Notes: a model not told the origin generated them from the sequence alone. 49,100 nucleotides of DNA from JBLNBN01 sp050260015 (GCA_050260015.1 JBLNBN010000044.1:1-49100); one strand, 5' to 3'. Shown: positions 28,764-37,360, numbered from the stretch's first letter. Numbers and translations: made by a program.

Positions 28764-30137
28764 TTATATCTTCACGAATTTCCCTACTCTCCCGCCAATT
28801 CTTATAAAATACACGCCCGCCGGCAGCGACGAAACGTCGATATTTTCTTCGCCGGTGGTAGCCTCCAATACCTTAACGCCGAGCTGAGAATAGATTTCGA
28901 CTCTCTCGCCGGGCAAAGAAGGAATGGAAATGAAGTCGGTAGAGGGGTTGGGGGAAATCGTAATCGCGTCGCCCTCGATGCGACCTTCTGGAATAGATTT
29001 TTCCTTGCCGACGTATTTTAGTAGCTTTGGGCCTCGGCCTACTATCCAGCTACGAGGCGTTAAAATTGCGAAGCCAAGAATATATTTTGTCTCATTTATA
29101 TCTTCAAATTCCGGCTTCTTTATCTTTTCCCAATTGTTGCCGCCGTCGGATGAGTAAATGCAATCGCCAAACGAAGCGGCCATAATAGTATTCTCATCCA
29201 AAACCTGGAGGTCAAAATATCCTTCTCCAAGCCTTGTTTCTTCAAACACCTTATGCCAGGATTTCCCGCCGGTATATGCTTTGTAGATCGTCGTCGTAGT
29301 CGTATCCCAATCGCCGGGCTGGCTTCCTTCCCGCGTTATCACATTACGGCTAAAGCCAATATCGCGATTAAGGAATATATGTTTCCAATACTTTGTCTCT
29401 TCGCGCGGTATTTTTGTTATCTCCTTCCAGCTGTTTCCCTTATCCGTCGTCAGGAAATAATATGTCCACATTGTCTTGTCCGTCGGGCTTTTCTTTTCCT
29501 CTACCAATGCGGATGCAAATATCGTCGTCGAATCTATTACTGAATAATAACCCGCGAAACCGTAAACAAACTGTACGCCAAAATTTTCAATTTTTTTCCA
29601 GGTCTCTCCATAATCAAAGCTTATATAATCCTCGGGCATGGCTTCGTATTGCATTATAGCGACGTTTCCCTTCATAAACATCTGCCATAGCCATGCTTTC
29701 TGTGGCGGGATATTAAACGGTCTTTTGGTGTTCCAGGTAGCCCCGCCGTCAGTAGAGCGCACTACATAACCCGAATCGCAGCCTATTACTATTATGTCTT
29801 TTTTCGGGTAAAATATCCTGATTCGAGGAGAGAAGTGCAACCAGGCTGTGTCTAATAAAATTACAGACCATGTAGAGCCGCCGTCTGTTGTCTTTTTCGT
29901 TACGTTCCAGGCGAAACCATGATGCCCGTCGTTTGCCATTGCAACGCAGTTTAGCGAATCATAACATTCAATATCTACGTATCTTCCTATACCGGCAAAC
30001 CCTTTGCGCTCGTAATATACCGTTGAATCAATTGTTATCCAATTGTTTCCAATAGGATTGGTCCAAGGCGAACTATATGTTAAATCCGTAAATACAGCGC
30101 CTATAAATAAAACTATAATAGAACATAGCTTTGCCAT
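28764..30137 (-). CDS. Secreted T9SS cargo with BNR/Asp-box beta-propeller
   Basis: This 457-residue protein has a signal peptide (about 1-22), a beta-propeller-like body, and a C-terminal type A sorting domain (ISPNPSTDFISI near 395, then LPAGVYFIRIGGRVGKFVKI at the end), so it should cross the outer membrane by type IX secretion and be surface-attached or released. At least six Asp-box type repeats of the form SxDxGxxW are visible, for example TTDGGSTW, STDGGATW, SFDYGETW, TTDKGNSW and SSDGGNNW. Such repeats occur in sialidases and Ycf48/VPS10-like folds; no sialidase catalytic residues are evident, so binding or structural function is more likely. The upstream gene is also a T9SS cargo. 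Confidence 0.88.
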   Translation of the reverse strand: MAKLCSIIVLFIGAVFTDLTYSSPWTNPIGNNWITIDSTVYYERKGFAGIGRYVDIECYDSLNCVAMANDGHHGFAWNVTKKTTDGGSTWSVILLDTAWLHFSPRIRIFYPKKDIIVIGCDSGYVVRSTDGGATWNTKRPFNIPPQKAWLWQMFMKGNVAIMQYEAMPEDYISFDYGETWKKIENFGVQFVYGFAGYYSVIDSTTIFASALVEEKKSPTDKTMWTYYFLTTDKGNSWKEITKIPREETKYWKHIFLNRDIGFSRNVITREGSQPGDWDTTTTTIYKAYTGGKSWHKVFEETRLGEGYFDLQVLDENTIMAASFGDCIYSSDGGNNWEKIKKPEFEDINETKYILGFAILTPRSWIVGRGPKLLKYVGKEKSIPEGRIEGDAITISPNPSTDFISIPSLPGERVEIYSQLGVKVLEATTGEENIDVSSLPAGVYFIRIGGRVGKFVKI

Positions 30138-30164
30138 AGAGAGCCTTTTGATTATAATAAAAGC

Positions 30165-30188
30165 GGGGACGGCGTTTAAGCCGTCCCC
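30165..30188 (-). terminator. Terminator or attenuator between two T9SS cargo genes
   Basis: A 9-bp GGGGACGGC / GCCGTCCCC stem with a 6-nt loop. On the minus strand it is followed by GCTTTTATTATAA. It lies 9 nt past the stop of the upstream cargo gene and about 30 nt before the start of the next. Confidence 0.75.
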
Positions 30189-30196
30189 AAGTTTTG

Positions 30197-31123
30197 TTAT
30201 TTTATGATGTTTATTTTGCCGTTAAAGCACGTCTTATTCCCTATTGTAACTTTGTAAAGATAGGGACCGGCAGCGAGGCTATTTAACTTTAAATCGCTTT
30301 CGTATGTATTCCTGCCGAGCTTTAAAATCGTTTCAAAAACAGGATTTCCACGAAGGTCTGTAATGGTGAGAGTATAAGCGCCCTTTTCCTTAACCGCCAT
30401 CTTAAGATGCGCATTTCCGTCGTTGGGGTTGGGCGTTATTTCAAAGCTTTCACCAAGATTGAATTCTTTAGTATCGGGAGATGCTACCCCTTGCTTCAGC
30501 CACACTTCCCCGTCGTTGAACGTGCAGTTGTTTTGGCAGCCTTCCTCGCACCCAATCGGTTCCGAATCGATATAGATTGCGTCGTTTATCGTACCCTCCC
30601 AGGTCTTGCAAACTTCGACTGTGTATTCGCAGCATCCCGTTAAATCCGGCGCGCATTGTTCCATGTGGCTCCAACCAGGATAGGGGCCGCTTTCGCCCGC
30701 TTTTCCCGGAACCCAGCGGAAGCATGAAAACCTTGATAGCTTTATGCTTCGAACGCAGATTGTTTGTCCTTCAGTCCAACCAATAAAATTGCTTAGAATT
30801 ATCGGATCGTTTTTGAGGGCATACCTTGCTGCGAAACTTGGGATCCATGACATACAAGCCGAACAATCGCCATCTTCTACTGAAACCGAGCCCATCTTAA
30901 TTTGGATTCCGTTGCCGCATTCTCTACTCCACCATTGAATCTCAATGGTACAGCCTGGACAATTACCTGGTGGTAATATTACCGTAGCAGATTTTGGCAG
31001 GCCCCACGGTACATCCACTGGGGTGCACTCTACGGAGTTCGGGCAGGACGGAAGCGAGGGTTGCGCGTAGGCTATCGTTGCGAAGCCAATCATGAAAAGC
31101 AAAGCGCTTAATATTTTCTTCAT
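30197..31123 (-). CDS. Cysteine-rich secreted protein with T9SS sorting domain
   Basis: A 308-residue protein of unknown function. It has a signal peptide (MKKILSALLFMIGFATIAYAQ) and a C-terminal T9SS type A sorting domain (ITPNPNDGNAHLKM, LNSLAAGPYLYKVTIG, ending FNGKINIIK). The body (about 25-215) holds many cysteines (for example NCPGCTIEIQWW, DGDCSACMSW, CCEYTVEVCKTW, GCEEGCQNNC), suggesting a disulfide-rich surface domain. I do not recognise the domain. It precedes the Asp-box cargo gene on the same strand, with a hairpin between them, and lies next to the 1.4-kb gene desert that must contain its promoter. Confidence 0.87.
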   Translation of the reverse strand: MKKILSALLFMIGFATIAYAQPSLPSCPNSVECTPVDVPWGLPKSATVILPPGNCPGCTIEIQWWSRECGNGIQIKMGSVSVEDGDCSACMSWIPSFAARYALKNDPIILSNFIGWTEGQTICVRSIKLSRFSCFRWVPGKAGESGPYPGWSHMEQCAPDLTGCCEYTVEVCKTWEGTINDAIYIDSEPIGCEEGCQNNCTFNDGEVWLKQGVASPDTKEFNLGESFEITPNPNDGNAHLKMAVKEKGAYTLTITDLRGNPVFETILKLGRNTYESDLKLNSLAAGPYLYKVTIGNKTCFNGKINIIK

Positions 31124-31865
31124 TTTGAATTTTCCGATTATTAAATAATTTGTAATTTAATCAGTCAGCCATAAGCCGCATCGCAAAATCAAATTTTCAA
31201 ATCCGGCTTATAGCATAAGCCTGCCGCCGGTAACTCGCGATTTAAAGCCAAGGGTAAACGCCGGCGATTCGCCCTTGGCTAACCCACCCTGCCGAACATA
31301 GTTTCTCCTATTAATCAGAAAATAATAATATGGGAGAATTGTCGGCGTCCAAAGTAAAAAAAAATAAAACAGAAAAGCAAGCATTATTTTCTAAATAATA
31401 AGTTTTTCCAAATAACATAAAAGGACACGCGCGCGGAAAAGTAATCGCCTTTTAATTTATAGTTAACTCGTTTAAATAAAGTCTGAATGGGCAAGGGTTC
31501 ACGGTCTTAATATTCTCATCGTTTCCTCGCTCCGCGTGGGAATGCAGTAAGAACGCTCCGCGTTCATTTCTTTGCCGGACTTTTTGCGGCTGCGCCGCAG
31601 TAAGAATTGGGATGGAGGCGTTCGTTTCCGTAAGCTGCGCTTCGCTTGCATACGGTTATTGATAATTATGCCGCTGCGCGGCAATTTAAGGATATTAAAT
31701 AATGACCCTCATCCTAACCTTCTCCCGGCGGGACTATCATTGTATGCTAAATATCAGGAATGAAGCGTAAGCATCAGTATATTGAAAGGTTAGTCACTCA
31801 GAGATTCCATAAAAAGCATCGCCTTTTACTCAAAGGGCGGAAGACGTTAATAGCTTTTCTTGTCC

Positions 31866-31883
31866 AACGCCTACGGCGTAACT
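31866..31883 (+). repeat. 18-bp direct repeat, copy 1
   Basis: AACGCCTACGGCGTAACT, repeated exactly 50 bases later. It contains a small hairpin, ACGCC-TAC-GGCGT. Confidence 0.75.
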
Positions 31884-31915
31884 TATTCGCCGCAAAGCGC
31901 CGGTTACAGATGTAT

Positions 31916-31933
31916 AACGCCTACGGCGTAACT
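31916..31933 (+). repeat. 18-bp direct repeat, copy 2
   Basis: Identical to 31866-31883. Confidence 0.75.
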
Positions 31934-32266
31934 GTCATCGGATTATTCAATAGATTTTCGACGCAAATAATTTATAAAAGAGCGTGAATCTTACGAACCG
32001 CACAGCGGTTCAACGTCAGTAGCCAACGCCGTCCCCGCCCCTACCCTCCTTCGCGGCGAAGCCGCAGGAAGAGGTGGTTGAGGAAATTTTTCCGCTAAAA
32101 ATATGCGAATCCTTCGGATTCGTTGGGAGAGCGTAGAGGTATAGTTTATATGCGTTATTTCCAGCGTAACTTTTGTCGCACAATTCCTTTAGATTCCTCT
32201 TCACTTCGTTCATCGGAATGACAGATCCTTCAATATCAAGCTCTTAGCGCGTCATTCTAATAAGTA

Positions 32267-32328
32267 CAATCCCGTAAATCCTGATAATCATTTAAATCAG
32301 GTTAATCCCCGTTCAGACGATGTGGATT
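32267..32328 (+). repeat. Nonamer tandem tract with GTTCAGAC module, copy 2
   Basis: AATC occurs at 32268, 32277, 32286, 32295 and 32304, an exact 9-bp period over five units, followed by GTTCAGACGATGTGGATT (32311-32328). It matches the module at 16700-16745. Confidence 0.75.
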
Positions 32329-32511
32329 CAGCGCGGAGGCCGGAATGGCGGTCATAACGTTTGCGCGTTATTTCCTGTAAAACGATGAAACTTTCCTGCG
32401 GTAAATTGCGTCTAATTGCTCAGAGGGATGTTAAACAATGCCGCGGAACACTTATAAAATTTATTGCCCGTCTAAAAAACTTGAGTTTTACACGAAAACC
32501 GATAAAATAAA

Positions 32512-33348
32512 ATGAAATTAAAAGGTAAGATCATCGCTTTTGCGGGCGCGGTCGCCCTCGCAGCCGCCTTATCAATCGCTTTTCCCCGCCTGGACGGCCA
32601 GCTGGAGGCCGCGGAAAGCTCCGGCAAGACGTTGCGCTACGTCAAGAACGACGCCTTCGGCTATGGGGAAAAGCTGGAGTACAGGGTCGGGTACAAATTC
32701 GTTACCGCCGGTACCGGTTATTTCCAAATCCAACCCAACCCGGTATTAGTTAACGGACGCGAAAGCTACGATGTGCGTTTCCAGGTGCGCTCCCTGAAGA
32801 GCCTCGAGTGGATATATAAAGTAGTCGACGACTACCGCACAGTGCTCGACGTCGCAGGCATTTTCCCCTGGGAATTTAACCAAAGGATCCGCGAAGGCAA
32901 TTACAAAAAGGATTACACCGCTAAGTTCGACCAGTACAATAATAAAGCCTACGTAGGCAAGAAGAGCTATAACGTGCCGGAATACGTTCACGACATCGTT
33001 TCTGCGTTCTTCTACGTGCGCACGATGGACCTGGGCTCTATGAAGAACGGCTCCACGTTTTATCTTAAGAATTTCTTCGACGACGAGACGAATAATCTTG
33101 GCGTAAAAGTTCTGAAGCGCGAAAAGGTCTCGGTCGCCGCGGGCACTTTCAACTGCATAGTCATCGAGCCGCTTGTCGTAAAGGGCGGGCTATTCAAGAA
33201 CGAAGGCAATATATTTATATGGCTGACGGACGACGATCGCAAGATCCCCGTCAAGGTTGCCACTAAGATTTTAATCGGTTACGTATCCGCCGAGTTAACA
33301 GGCTACAGCGGAACCCGCGGCCCAGTCGCCGCAAAAGTAGGGAAATAG
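32512..33348 (+). CDS. DUF3108 domain protein, secreted
   Basis: A 278-residue protein with a signal-peptide-like N-terminus (about 1-35, KGKIIAFAGAVALAAALSIAF) and a body that matches the DUF3108 pattern: GEKLEYRVGYKFVTAGTGYFQI, SLEWIYKVVDDYRTVLD, FNQRIREGNYKKDYTAKFD, DIVSAFFYVRTMDL and INVWLTDD-like FIWLTDDDRKIPVKVA. Family function is unknown; the fold is probably a periplasmic beta structure. The leader is AT-rich with no Shine-Dalgarno motif. It converges on ccmB with a 22-nt gap. It is the first gene after the gene desert. Confidence 0.86.
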   Translation: MKLKGKIIAFAGAVALAAALSIAFPRLDGQLEAAESSGKTLRYVKNDAFGYGEKLEYRVGYKFVTAGTGYFQIQPNPVLVNGRESYDVRFQVRSLKSLEWIYKVVDDYRTVLDVAGIFPWEFNQRIREGNYKKDYTAKFDQYNNKAYVGKKSYNVPEYVHDIVSAFFYVRTMDLGSMKNGSTFYLKNFFDDETNNLGVKVLKREKVSVAAGTFNCIVIEPLVVKGGLFKNEGNIFIWLTDDDRKIPVKVATKILIGYVSAELTGYSGTRGPVAAKVGK

Positions 33349-33370
33349 ACGTACCAAAAGCGAGGGCGGA

Positions 33371-34048
33371 TCAATCCGCCTGCCAAACGAAATCGAACAG
33401 GAAATAAGAAAGAGTAATTAATATACCTGAATAGGCCGCAAGCGCTCGAAAGTTTGCGGCCATTTCTATTAATGGAGCGCCGGCGAAACACATAGTCGAG
33501 GCTTCGGCGCCCATCAATATCAATGGAAGCAAAATTGGGAAGGAGAGCGCCGGGAATAGCGCGTTCTTACCGCCAGCCTTCGAGATCAATACCGAAATTA
33601 TCGTCGAGGAGGAAGCCAGCCCGACAGAGGCTAGGACCAAAAGCATTACAAATCCGGGGAAATTCCCTATAGTAATGAAATTGAACAGCAGGAAGAACAG
33701 GAAAGAAGCCAGCGCGTTAAGGGCGACCGCCAGTATTACGTTGAAAATAAGCTTGCCGAAATACACCGCAAACGGCGGCGAGACGACCTTCAGGAACAGG
33801 GCCGTGCCGCGTTCCTCCTCGCTAACGAATGATTTCGCCAGCCCCGTCATCGCCGCAAAAAACATTATAATCCACAGCAGGGCCGAGGCGAGCGAGCGCG
33901 AGAACGCTTCCCCGCCCGTCCCGAAAAGGGTAATTGCGACGGTCGTCAGCACGAATAGGGCGACCGCCGAGACGGCGTAACGCGTCTTAAACTCGCTGCG
34001 CAGCTCCTTGCCGAGCACGCCTAAAATTTGGCTTAAAGCTTTTTTCAA
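33371..34048 (-). CDS. ccmB: CcmB-like heme exporter / cytochrome c maturation permease
   Basis: A 225-residue membrane protein with about six helices, resembling CcmB, the permease of the CcmABC system I complex that handles heme for cytochrome c maturation. EERGTALFLKVVSPPFAVYFGKLIFN and the LFPALSFPILLPLILMGAEAST segment are typical. It is the last gene of a minus-strand cluster, 13 nt after the IgGFc-binding/barrel gene. No ccmA, ccmC, ccmE or ccmF is present in the window, so either the rest of the system is elsewhere or this is a relative with another role. Confidence 0.82.
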   Translation of the reverse strand: MKKALSQILGVLGKELRSEFKTRYAVSAVALFVLTTVAITLFGTGGEAFSRSLASALLWIIMFFAAMTGLAKSFVSEEERGTALFLKVVSPPFAVYFGKLIFNVILAVALNALASFLFFLLFNFITIGNFPGFVMLLVLASVGLASSSTIISVLISKAGGKNALFPALSFPILLPLILMGAEASTMCFAGAPLIEMAANFRALAAYSGILITLSYFLFDFVWQAD

Positions 34049-34061
34049 ATCAGTATCAAAA

Positions 34062-36464
34062 TTAAATGCGATAACGCGCGCCCAAATTGACCGAGAGCTG
34101 CTGCAAGCGCCAGTCCGCGTCGGTCAATAGGCTGTTAAAAAAGTACTTATAGGTTAGTTCCGAGAACAACGATAATTTGTAGTTAAGCTCCACTGTCGCG
34201 CCAACGCCGGCGAAGAGCCCAAACCGCATCGAGGAGAGCGTAGTAAGCTCCTTCGGCAGCGAGCGGGAATTAATTTCGCCCTGCTCGCGGGTGTAATTGA
34301 GGAACTCGGGCGTAAGTATTTCGCGACGAACGTCCGCGGAGCGGGAGAGCGGGACAGCCAGCGACAAGCCGCCGACGCCGTAAAGCAACCTATGGAATCT
34401 CCATTCAGCGCCTACGTCGAGAGCCATTTGCCAGCCCTTAAGCTCTATCGAATACCCCTCCTGCAACGGCAAAAGCTCGCCGGTTTCCGGGTTGCGCCAA
34501 CGGGAGATCAAGGTATCGCCCGAGACTAACTTGCCGGAATAGTTCTCGAAAGCTGCGCGCGCCGTCAGGTTCATTGAATTTTTCCAGGGGTAGTCGACGA
34601 TAAATCCAAAGTATCCGCCGGTCGCGGAAGCCCCGCTGAACCCGGATTGCGCTGCAACGCCTTTAGCGCTCGAAAAGTCCGTCGAATGAATATTATAATT
34701 TACTCTGGCGAACGCCCCTATCGACGGGCGGCGCTCGGGTTGGCAATTCGCGTCGGAGCCCGACGTTACGGCAAAGTCAAATCGACCGCTCGTCGGGTTG
34801 AGAGTATAGCAGATCGTATAAACCGCCGTGTTCAATGCCACGTCCTCCGCCCGAAGTACGATTCGGCCCACTTTATTCGAAACGAGGGGTTTAAATGTCA
34901 GCTGCGCCTGGGGTATTCCCTCGACTATTTTGGGGACGTTCGCGGCTATACCCACGGCGGAGTCCAGGTATATAGCGCGGATTCCCATGTCGTCCACCCT
35001 GTCGTCGCGGAATATAATGCTCAAAGTTTCGTTAGCTTCGGAGCGCTCCATCATAGGCGCAAGCGTGTCCTGCGCCGGCTCGTAGTCGACGAAGGATTGC
35101 CCTCCCATCGCCCCGTAAGCGTCGAAGGCCGCCGCCCGGAATCCGAAGCCGTAGGAGTACATGCCGAACGGCATGGCCGCCTCCACTATATGGGTGCCGA
35201 ACGGGATCTGAAGCGCGGCAATGGAGTAACGGCTGAGCCCCAATGTCGAGAAAAGGCTTTTATCGACCGGTTCGCCATCCAGGCGTAACGTGCCGAGAGA
35301 AACAGTCGGGGCTACTATATTAATATAGTGATTCCAATCGCCGCTAACCGGGGTGGCGAAGCGGTACTTCTTTAGGAATTGCTGGGTCGGGCTGATGAGA
35401 ATCATCATCGGGTCGCCTATGGAGTCGCCGTTGCTGAAGCCCTGGGAGTACTGCGAGACGAGCACCGGCTTGTCCGCCGTCAACTGAACGCTCTTGTCGG
35501 CAGTACGCTCCAGGAATTCTCCCGCGGAGAGCGATTTAATTAGCTGCGAATTCTCAAAGACTTTTGTCTCGTTCTGGTGCGCAAGCACTCTATAGGTAAA
35601 GAACGATCTTTTCTTAAATTCCCCGATAAAGAAATGCTTTCCCCAGGAGGGAATCGGCGGCATCTGCTCGGCTAAGTGGTTGCACGCGATTATCGGCGGA
35701 TTTGAAACCGGGACGTAAGCGCACTGGTGCCCGGAAAAGACGGCGATCTTCTTATTAGCCTTTATATAGCTGCCTGTTAGGTCGGCTCGCTGCCTCGTGC
35801 GGCGCCCCCCGAAACCGGCCGCCACCTGGTAGACGTCGCCTTTATTTAAGGTGACGTTGTAAGGAACGCCCGCGGGGTTGCCCGTGTATGTGTCCGCCGT
35901 CGGAATTATCGTAACAAGCGTATTGTCTTCGGTAGCCGCTACCGCGAACTCAGGCAGCAGCGGCTCGGCTATGTAATAGCACATAGCCCTGTACTCCGTT
36001 CCCAATACTCTCGTGGGAAGTCCAAGGTACGTGTCCGTAGTCTGGTGGCGGCGATTGAGGGCATAAATTGAAACGGGATTGTCGGAGGTGACGTGCACGC
36101 TCATACCGGATTCGACCGCTTCGATGGCAAGTATTTCCGCGTCGGAGCTGACCTTGACTATCTTGACCGTGCCGCCGGGCACAAATACCGATTCGCGGTA
36201 ATCGATTCGCGGACATTCAATTTCAACCTGCGCGTCCTGGTCGCTCGTGATGAACAGTTCCAGGTGGAGCTCGTTAGCCGTCGTTTTCTGTCGACCTTCG
36301 GAGTAATTTTGCATGAATACGAGCCAAAACTCGGTCCCTTCGGGATTCTTTATCGTCTCCCTCATCAGCGGGGATTTAATCCTGGTAGTGTCCGGATCCT
36401 GGCCGTGAAGGGCCGGGAATAAGATCGGAAACAAGGCAATAATAAACGCCGTTATTTTTCGCAT
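34062..36464 (-). CDS. IgGFc-binding-like surface protein fused to an outer-membrane beta-barrel
   Basis: An 800-residue protein with a signal peptide (about 1-21) and an N-terminal region (about 40-440) resembling the IgGFc-binding N-terminal domain (GTEFWLVFMQNY, VHVTSDNPVSIYALNRRHQTTDTYLGLPT, AVFSGHQCAYVPV, CNHLAEQMPP). An Ig-like segment (about 470-560, ITSDxxx-like IIFRDDRVDDMGIRAIYL) leads to a C-terminal domain from about 578 with alternating strands ending in LSVNLGARYRI, as in outer-membrane barrels. So it may display an adhesin-like domain while anchored by its own barrel. It starts 9 nt after a cohesin-like T9SS cargo gene on the same strand. Binding target unknown; the IgGFc name is a family label only. 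Confidence 0.83.
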   Translation of the reverse strand: MRKITAFIIALFPILFPALHGQDPDTTRIKSPLMRETIKNPEGTEFWLVFMQNYSEGRQKTTANELHLELFITSDQDAQVEIECPRIDYRESVFVPGGTVKIVKVSSDAEILAIEAVESGMSVHVTSDNPVSIYALNRRHQTTDTYLGLPTRVLGTEYRAMCYYIAEPLLPEFAVAATEDNTLVTIIPTADTYTGNPAGVPYNVTLNKGDVYQVAAGFGGRRTRQRADLTGSYIKANKKIAVFSGHQCAYVPVSNPPIIACNHLAEQMPPIPSWGKHFFIGEFKKRSFFTYRVLAHQNETKVFENSQLIKSLSAGEFLERTADKSVQLTADKPVLVSQYSQGFSNGDSIGDPMMILISPTQQFLKKYRFATPVSGDWNHYINIVAPTVSLGTLRLDGEPVDKSLFSTLGLSRYSIAALQIPFGTHIVEAAMPFGMYSYGFGFRAAAFDAYGAMGGQSFVDYEPAQDTLAPMMERSEANETLSIIFRDDRVDDMGIRAIYLDSAVGIAANVPKIVEGIPQAQLTFKPLVSNKVGRIVLRAEDVALNTAVYTICYTLNPTSGRFDFAVTSGSDANCQPERRPSIGAFARVNYNIHSTDFSSAKGVAAQSGFSGASATGGYFGFIVDYPWKNSMNLTARAAFENYSGKLVSGDTLISRWRNPETGELLPLQEGYSIELKGWQMALDVGAEWRFHRLLYGVGGLSLAVPLSRSADVRREILTPEFLNYTREQGEINSRSLPKELTTLSSMRFGLFAGVGATVELNYKLSLFSELTYKYFFNSLLTDADWRLQQLSVNLGARYRI

Positions 36465-36473
36465 ATCGCCCCG

Positions 36474-37283
36474 TTACTTTACGTAAATAAAATTTTTGTA
36501 ATAGCTTCCCCTGCTCGTTTCCATTACCAGGATATACGCCCCGGAGGATAATTCCCATCTCTTCGGCGTCAGCGTCAGGAAGTAGAAGCCCCTTCCGAAG
36601 GAATAATCCTCGGGTAGGTCGATCGTTTTGCCTTCGCTATCCTTTATGCTATAGTCGAAGTATTTGTCGGCAAGCTTGCTTGCACCCGGGGAAAATCCTG
36701 CCGAGGAAAACACTTTAAACTTAACTTTGGTTGCCGCTTCGATCGAGAATCTAAACTCGGTGGACCACGAGAAAGGGTTCGGCACGTTTAACCCGAGGCC
36801 TTCGAAGAACTCGATTGCAATTGGGTTCTTAATCTTGATCCTACCGGGCTGAAGATTCGCGTCGACGATCGCGCCGCTTAATTTAAGCTCCAAAGGAGTT
36901 AAGTAAGATATGGAATCCTGGAATGCGAGCGGTTCGAGCTCGAGCTCGAAAAGCGCGCCGGAGCCTGCGGAAAAGCTGTTTGATTTAATAATAGCGCGGG
37001 CGCGCTGCGGATTGCCGAAGTCTACGGTAAATTGCGGCGATGCGACGAGCCCGCCCCTTACGCTGCGAAGCTCAAGTTGCAACGCGTTGAATTCAATCGT
37101 CGCCTCAATTGAATCGCCCGCGGCGTCCAACGTCCCTATAGCGGGCAGGAAATACGAGCCCCCGGTGCGCTCGAGCGTTGTGTCGGTAAATTTCACCTCG
37201 CTCGCCGAACGCGCAGGCGCGGTAACCGCAGCCAGTAACGTAATGAGCAGTAATAGAGCCGGTATTGTATTTCGGTTCGTCAA
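36474..37283 (-). CDS. Cohesin-like secreted protein with T9SS-type C-terminus
   Basis: A 269-residue protein with a signal peptide (about 1-26). The body up to about 150 looks like a cohesin-type beta sandwich (GDSIEATIEFNALQLELRSVRGGLV, ARAIIKSNSFSAGSGALFELELEPL), a domain that Bacteroidota-group surface proteins often carry. The C-terminal 90 residues end in GAYILVMETSRGSYYKNFIYVK-like sequence, similar to type A sorting domains. It is followed after 9 nt by the IgGFc/barrel gene, which suggests a joint surface function. No dockerin-type partner is recognised in the window. Function is unknown. Confidence 0.78.
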   Translation of the reverse strand: MTNRNTIPALLLLITLLAAVTAPARSASEVKFTDTTLERTGGSYFLPAIGTLDAAGDSIEATIEFNALQLELRSVRGGLVASPQFTVDFGNPQRARAIIKSNSFSAGSGALFELELEPLAFQDSISYLTPLELKLSGAIVDANLQPGRIKIKNPIAIEFFEGLGLNVPNPFSWSTEFRFSIEAATKVKFKVFSSAGFSPGASKLADKYFDYSIKDSEGKTIDLPEDYSFGRGFYFLTLTPKRWELSSGAYILVMETSRGSYYKNFIYVK

Positions 37284-37360
37284 GTATTATCCGTACTTAT
37301 TTTGCAAAAAATAACTTTTAACAAAAATAACAAAGTAAAAGAAATGCCGCTTAATATATT

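Larger units (their letters stand above)
31124..32511. other. Gene desert with hairpins and tandem repeats
   Basis: 1.39 kb without a believable gene; the few open frames are short and lack family features or start signals. It contains a 9-bp stem (31246-31254 with 31272-31280), eight short hairpins each with a 3-nt loop between 31205 and 32122, an 18-bp direct repeat (31866 and 31916), and a 9-bp periodic tract with the GTTCAGAC module (32267-32328). A GCGCGTTATTT word near 32367 is shared with the region near 16679. Confidence 0.6.

Noticed and set aside
31205..31280. Known riboswitch upstream of the T9SS cargo gene
   Set aside because: I could not match the stems to cobalamin, c-di-GMP, TPP, SAM or other common consensus cores.
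31760..31987. 75-codon basic open frame in the gene desert
   Set aside because: It spans both copies of the 18-bp repeat and three mini-hairpins, has no ribosome binding site and no similarity that I can recognise.
32267..32328. CRISPR array
   Set aside because: The 9-bp periodic tract and heptamer tracts are far too short in period, without spacers, and no cas gene is present.
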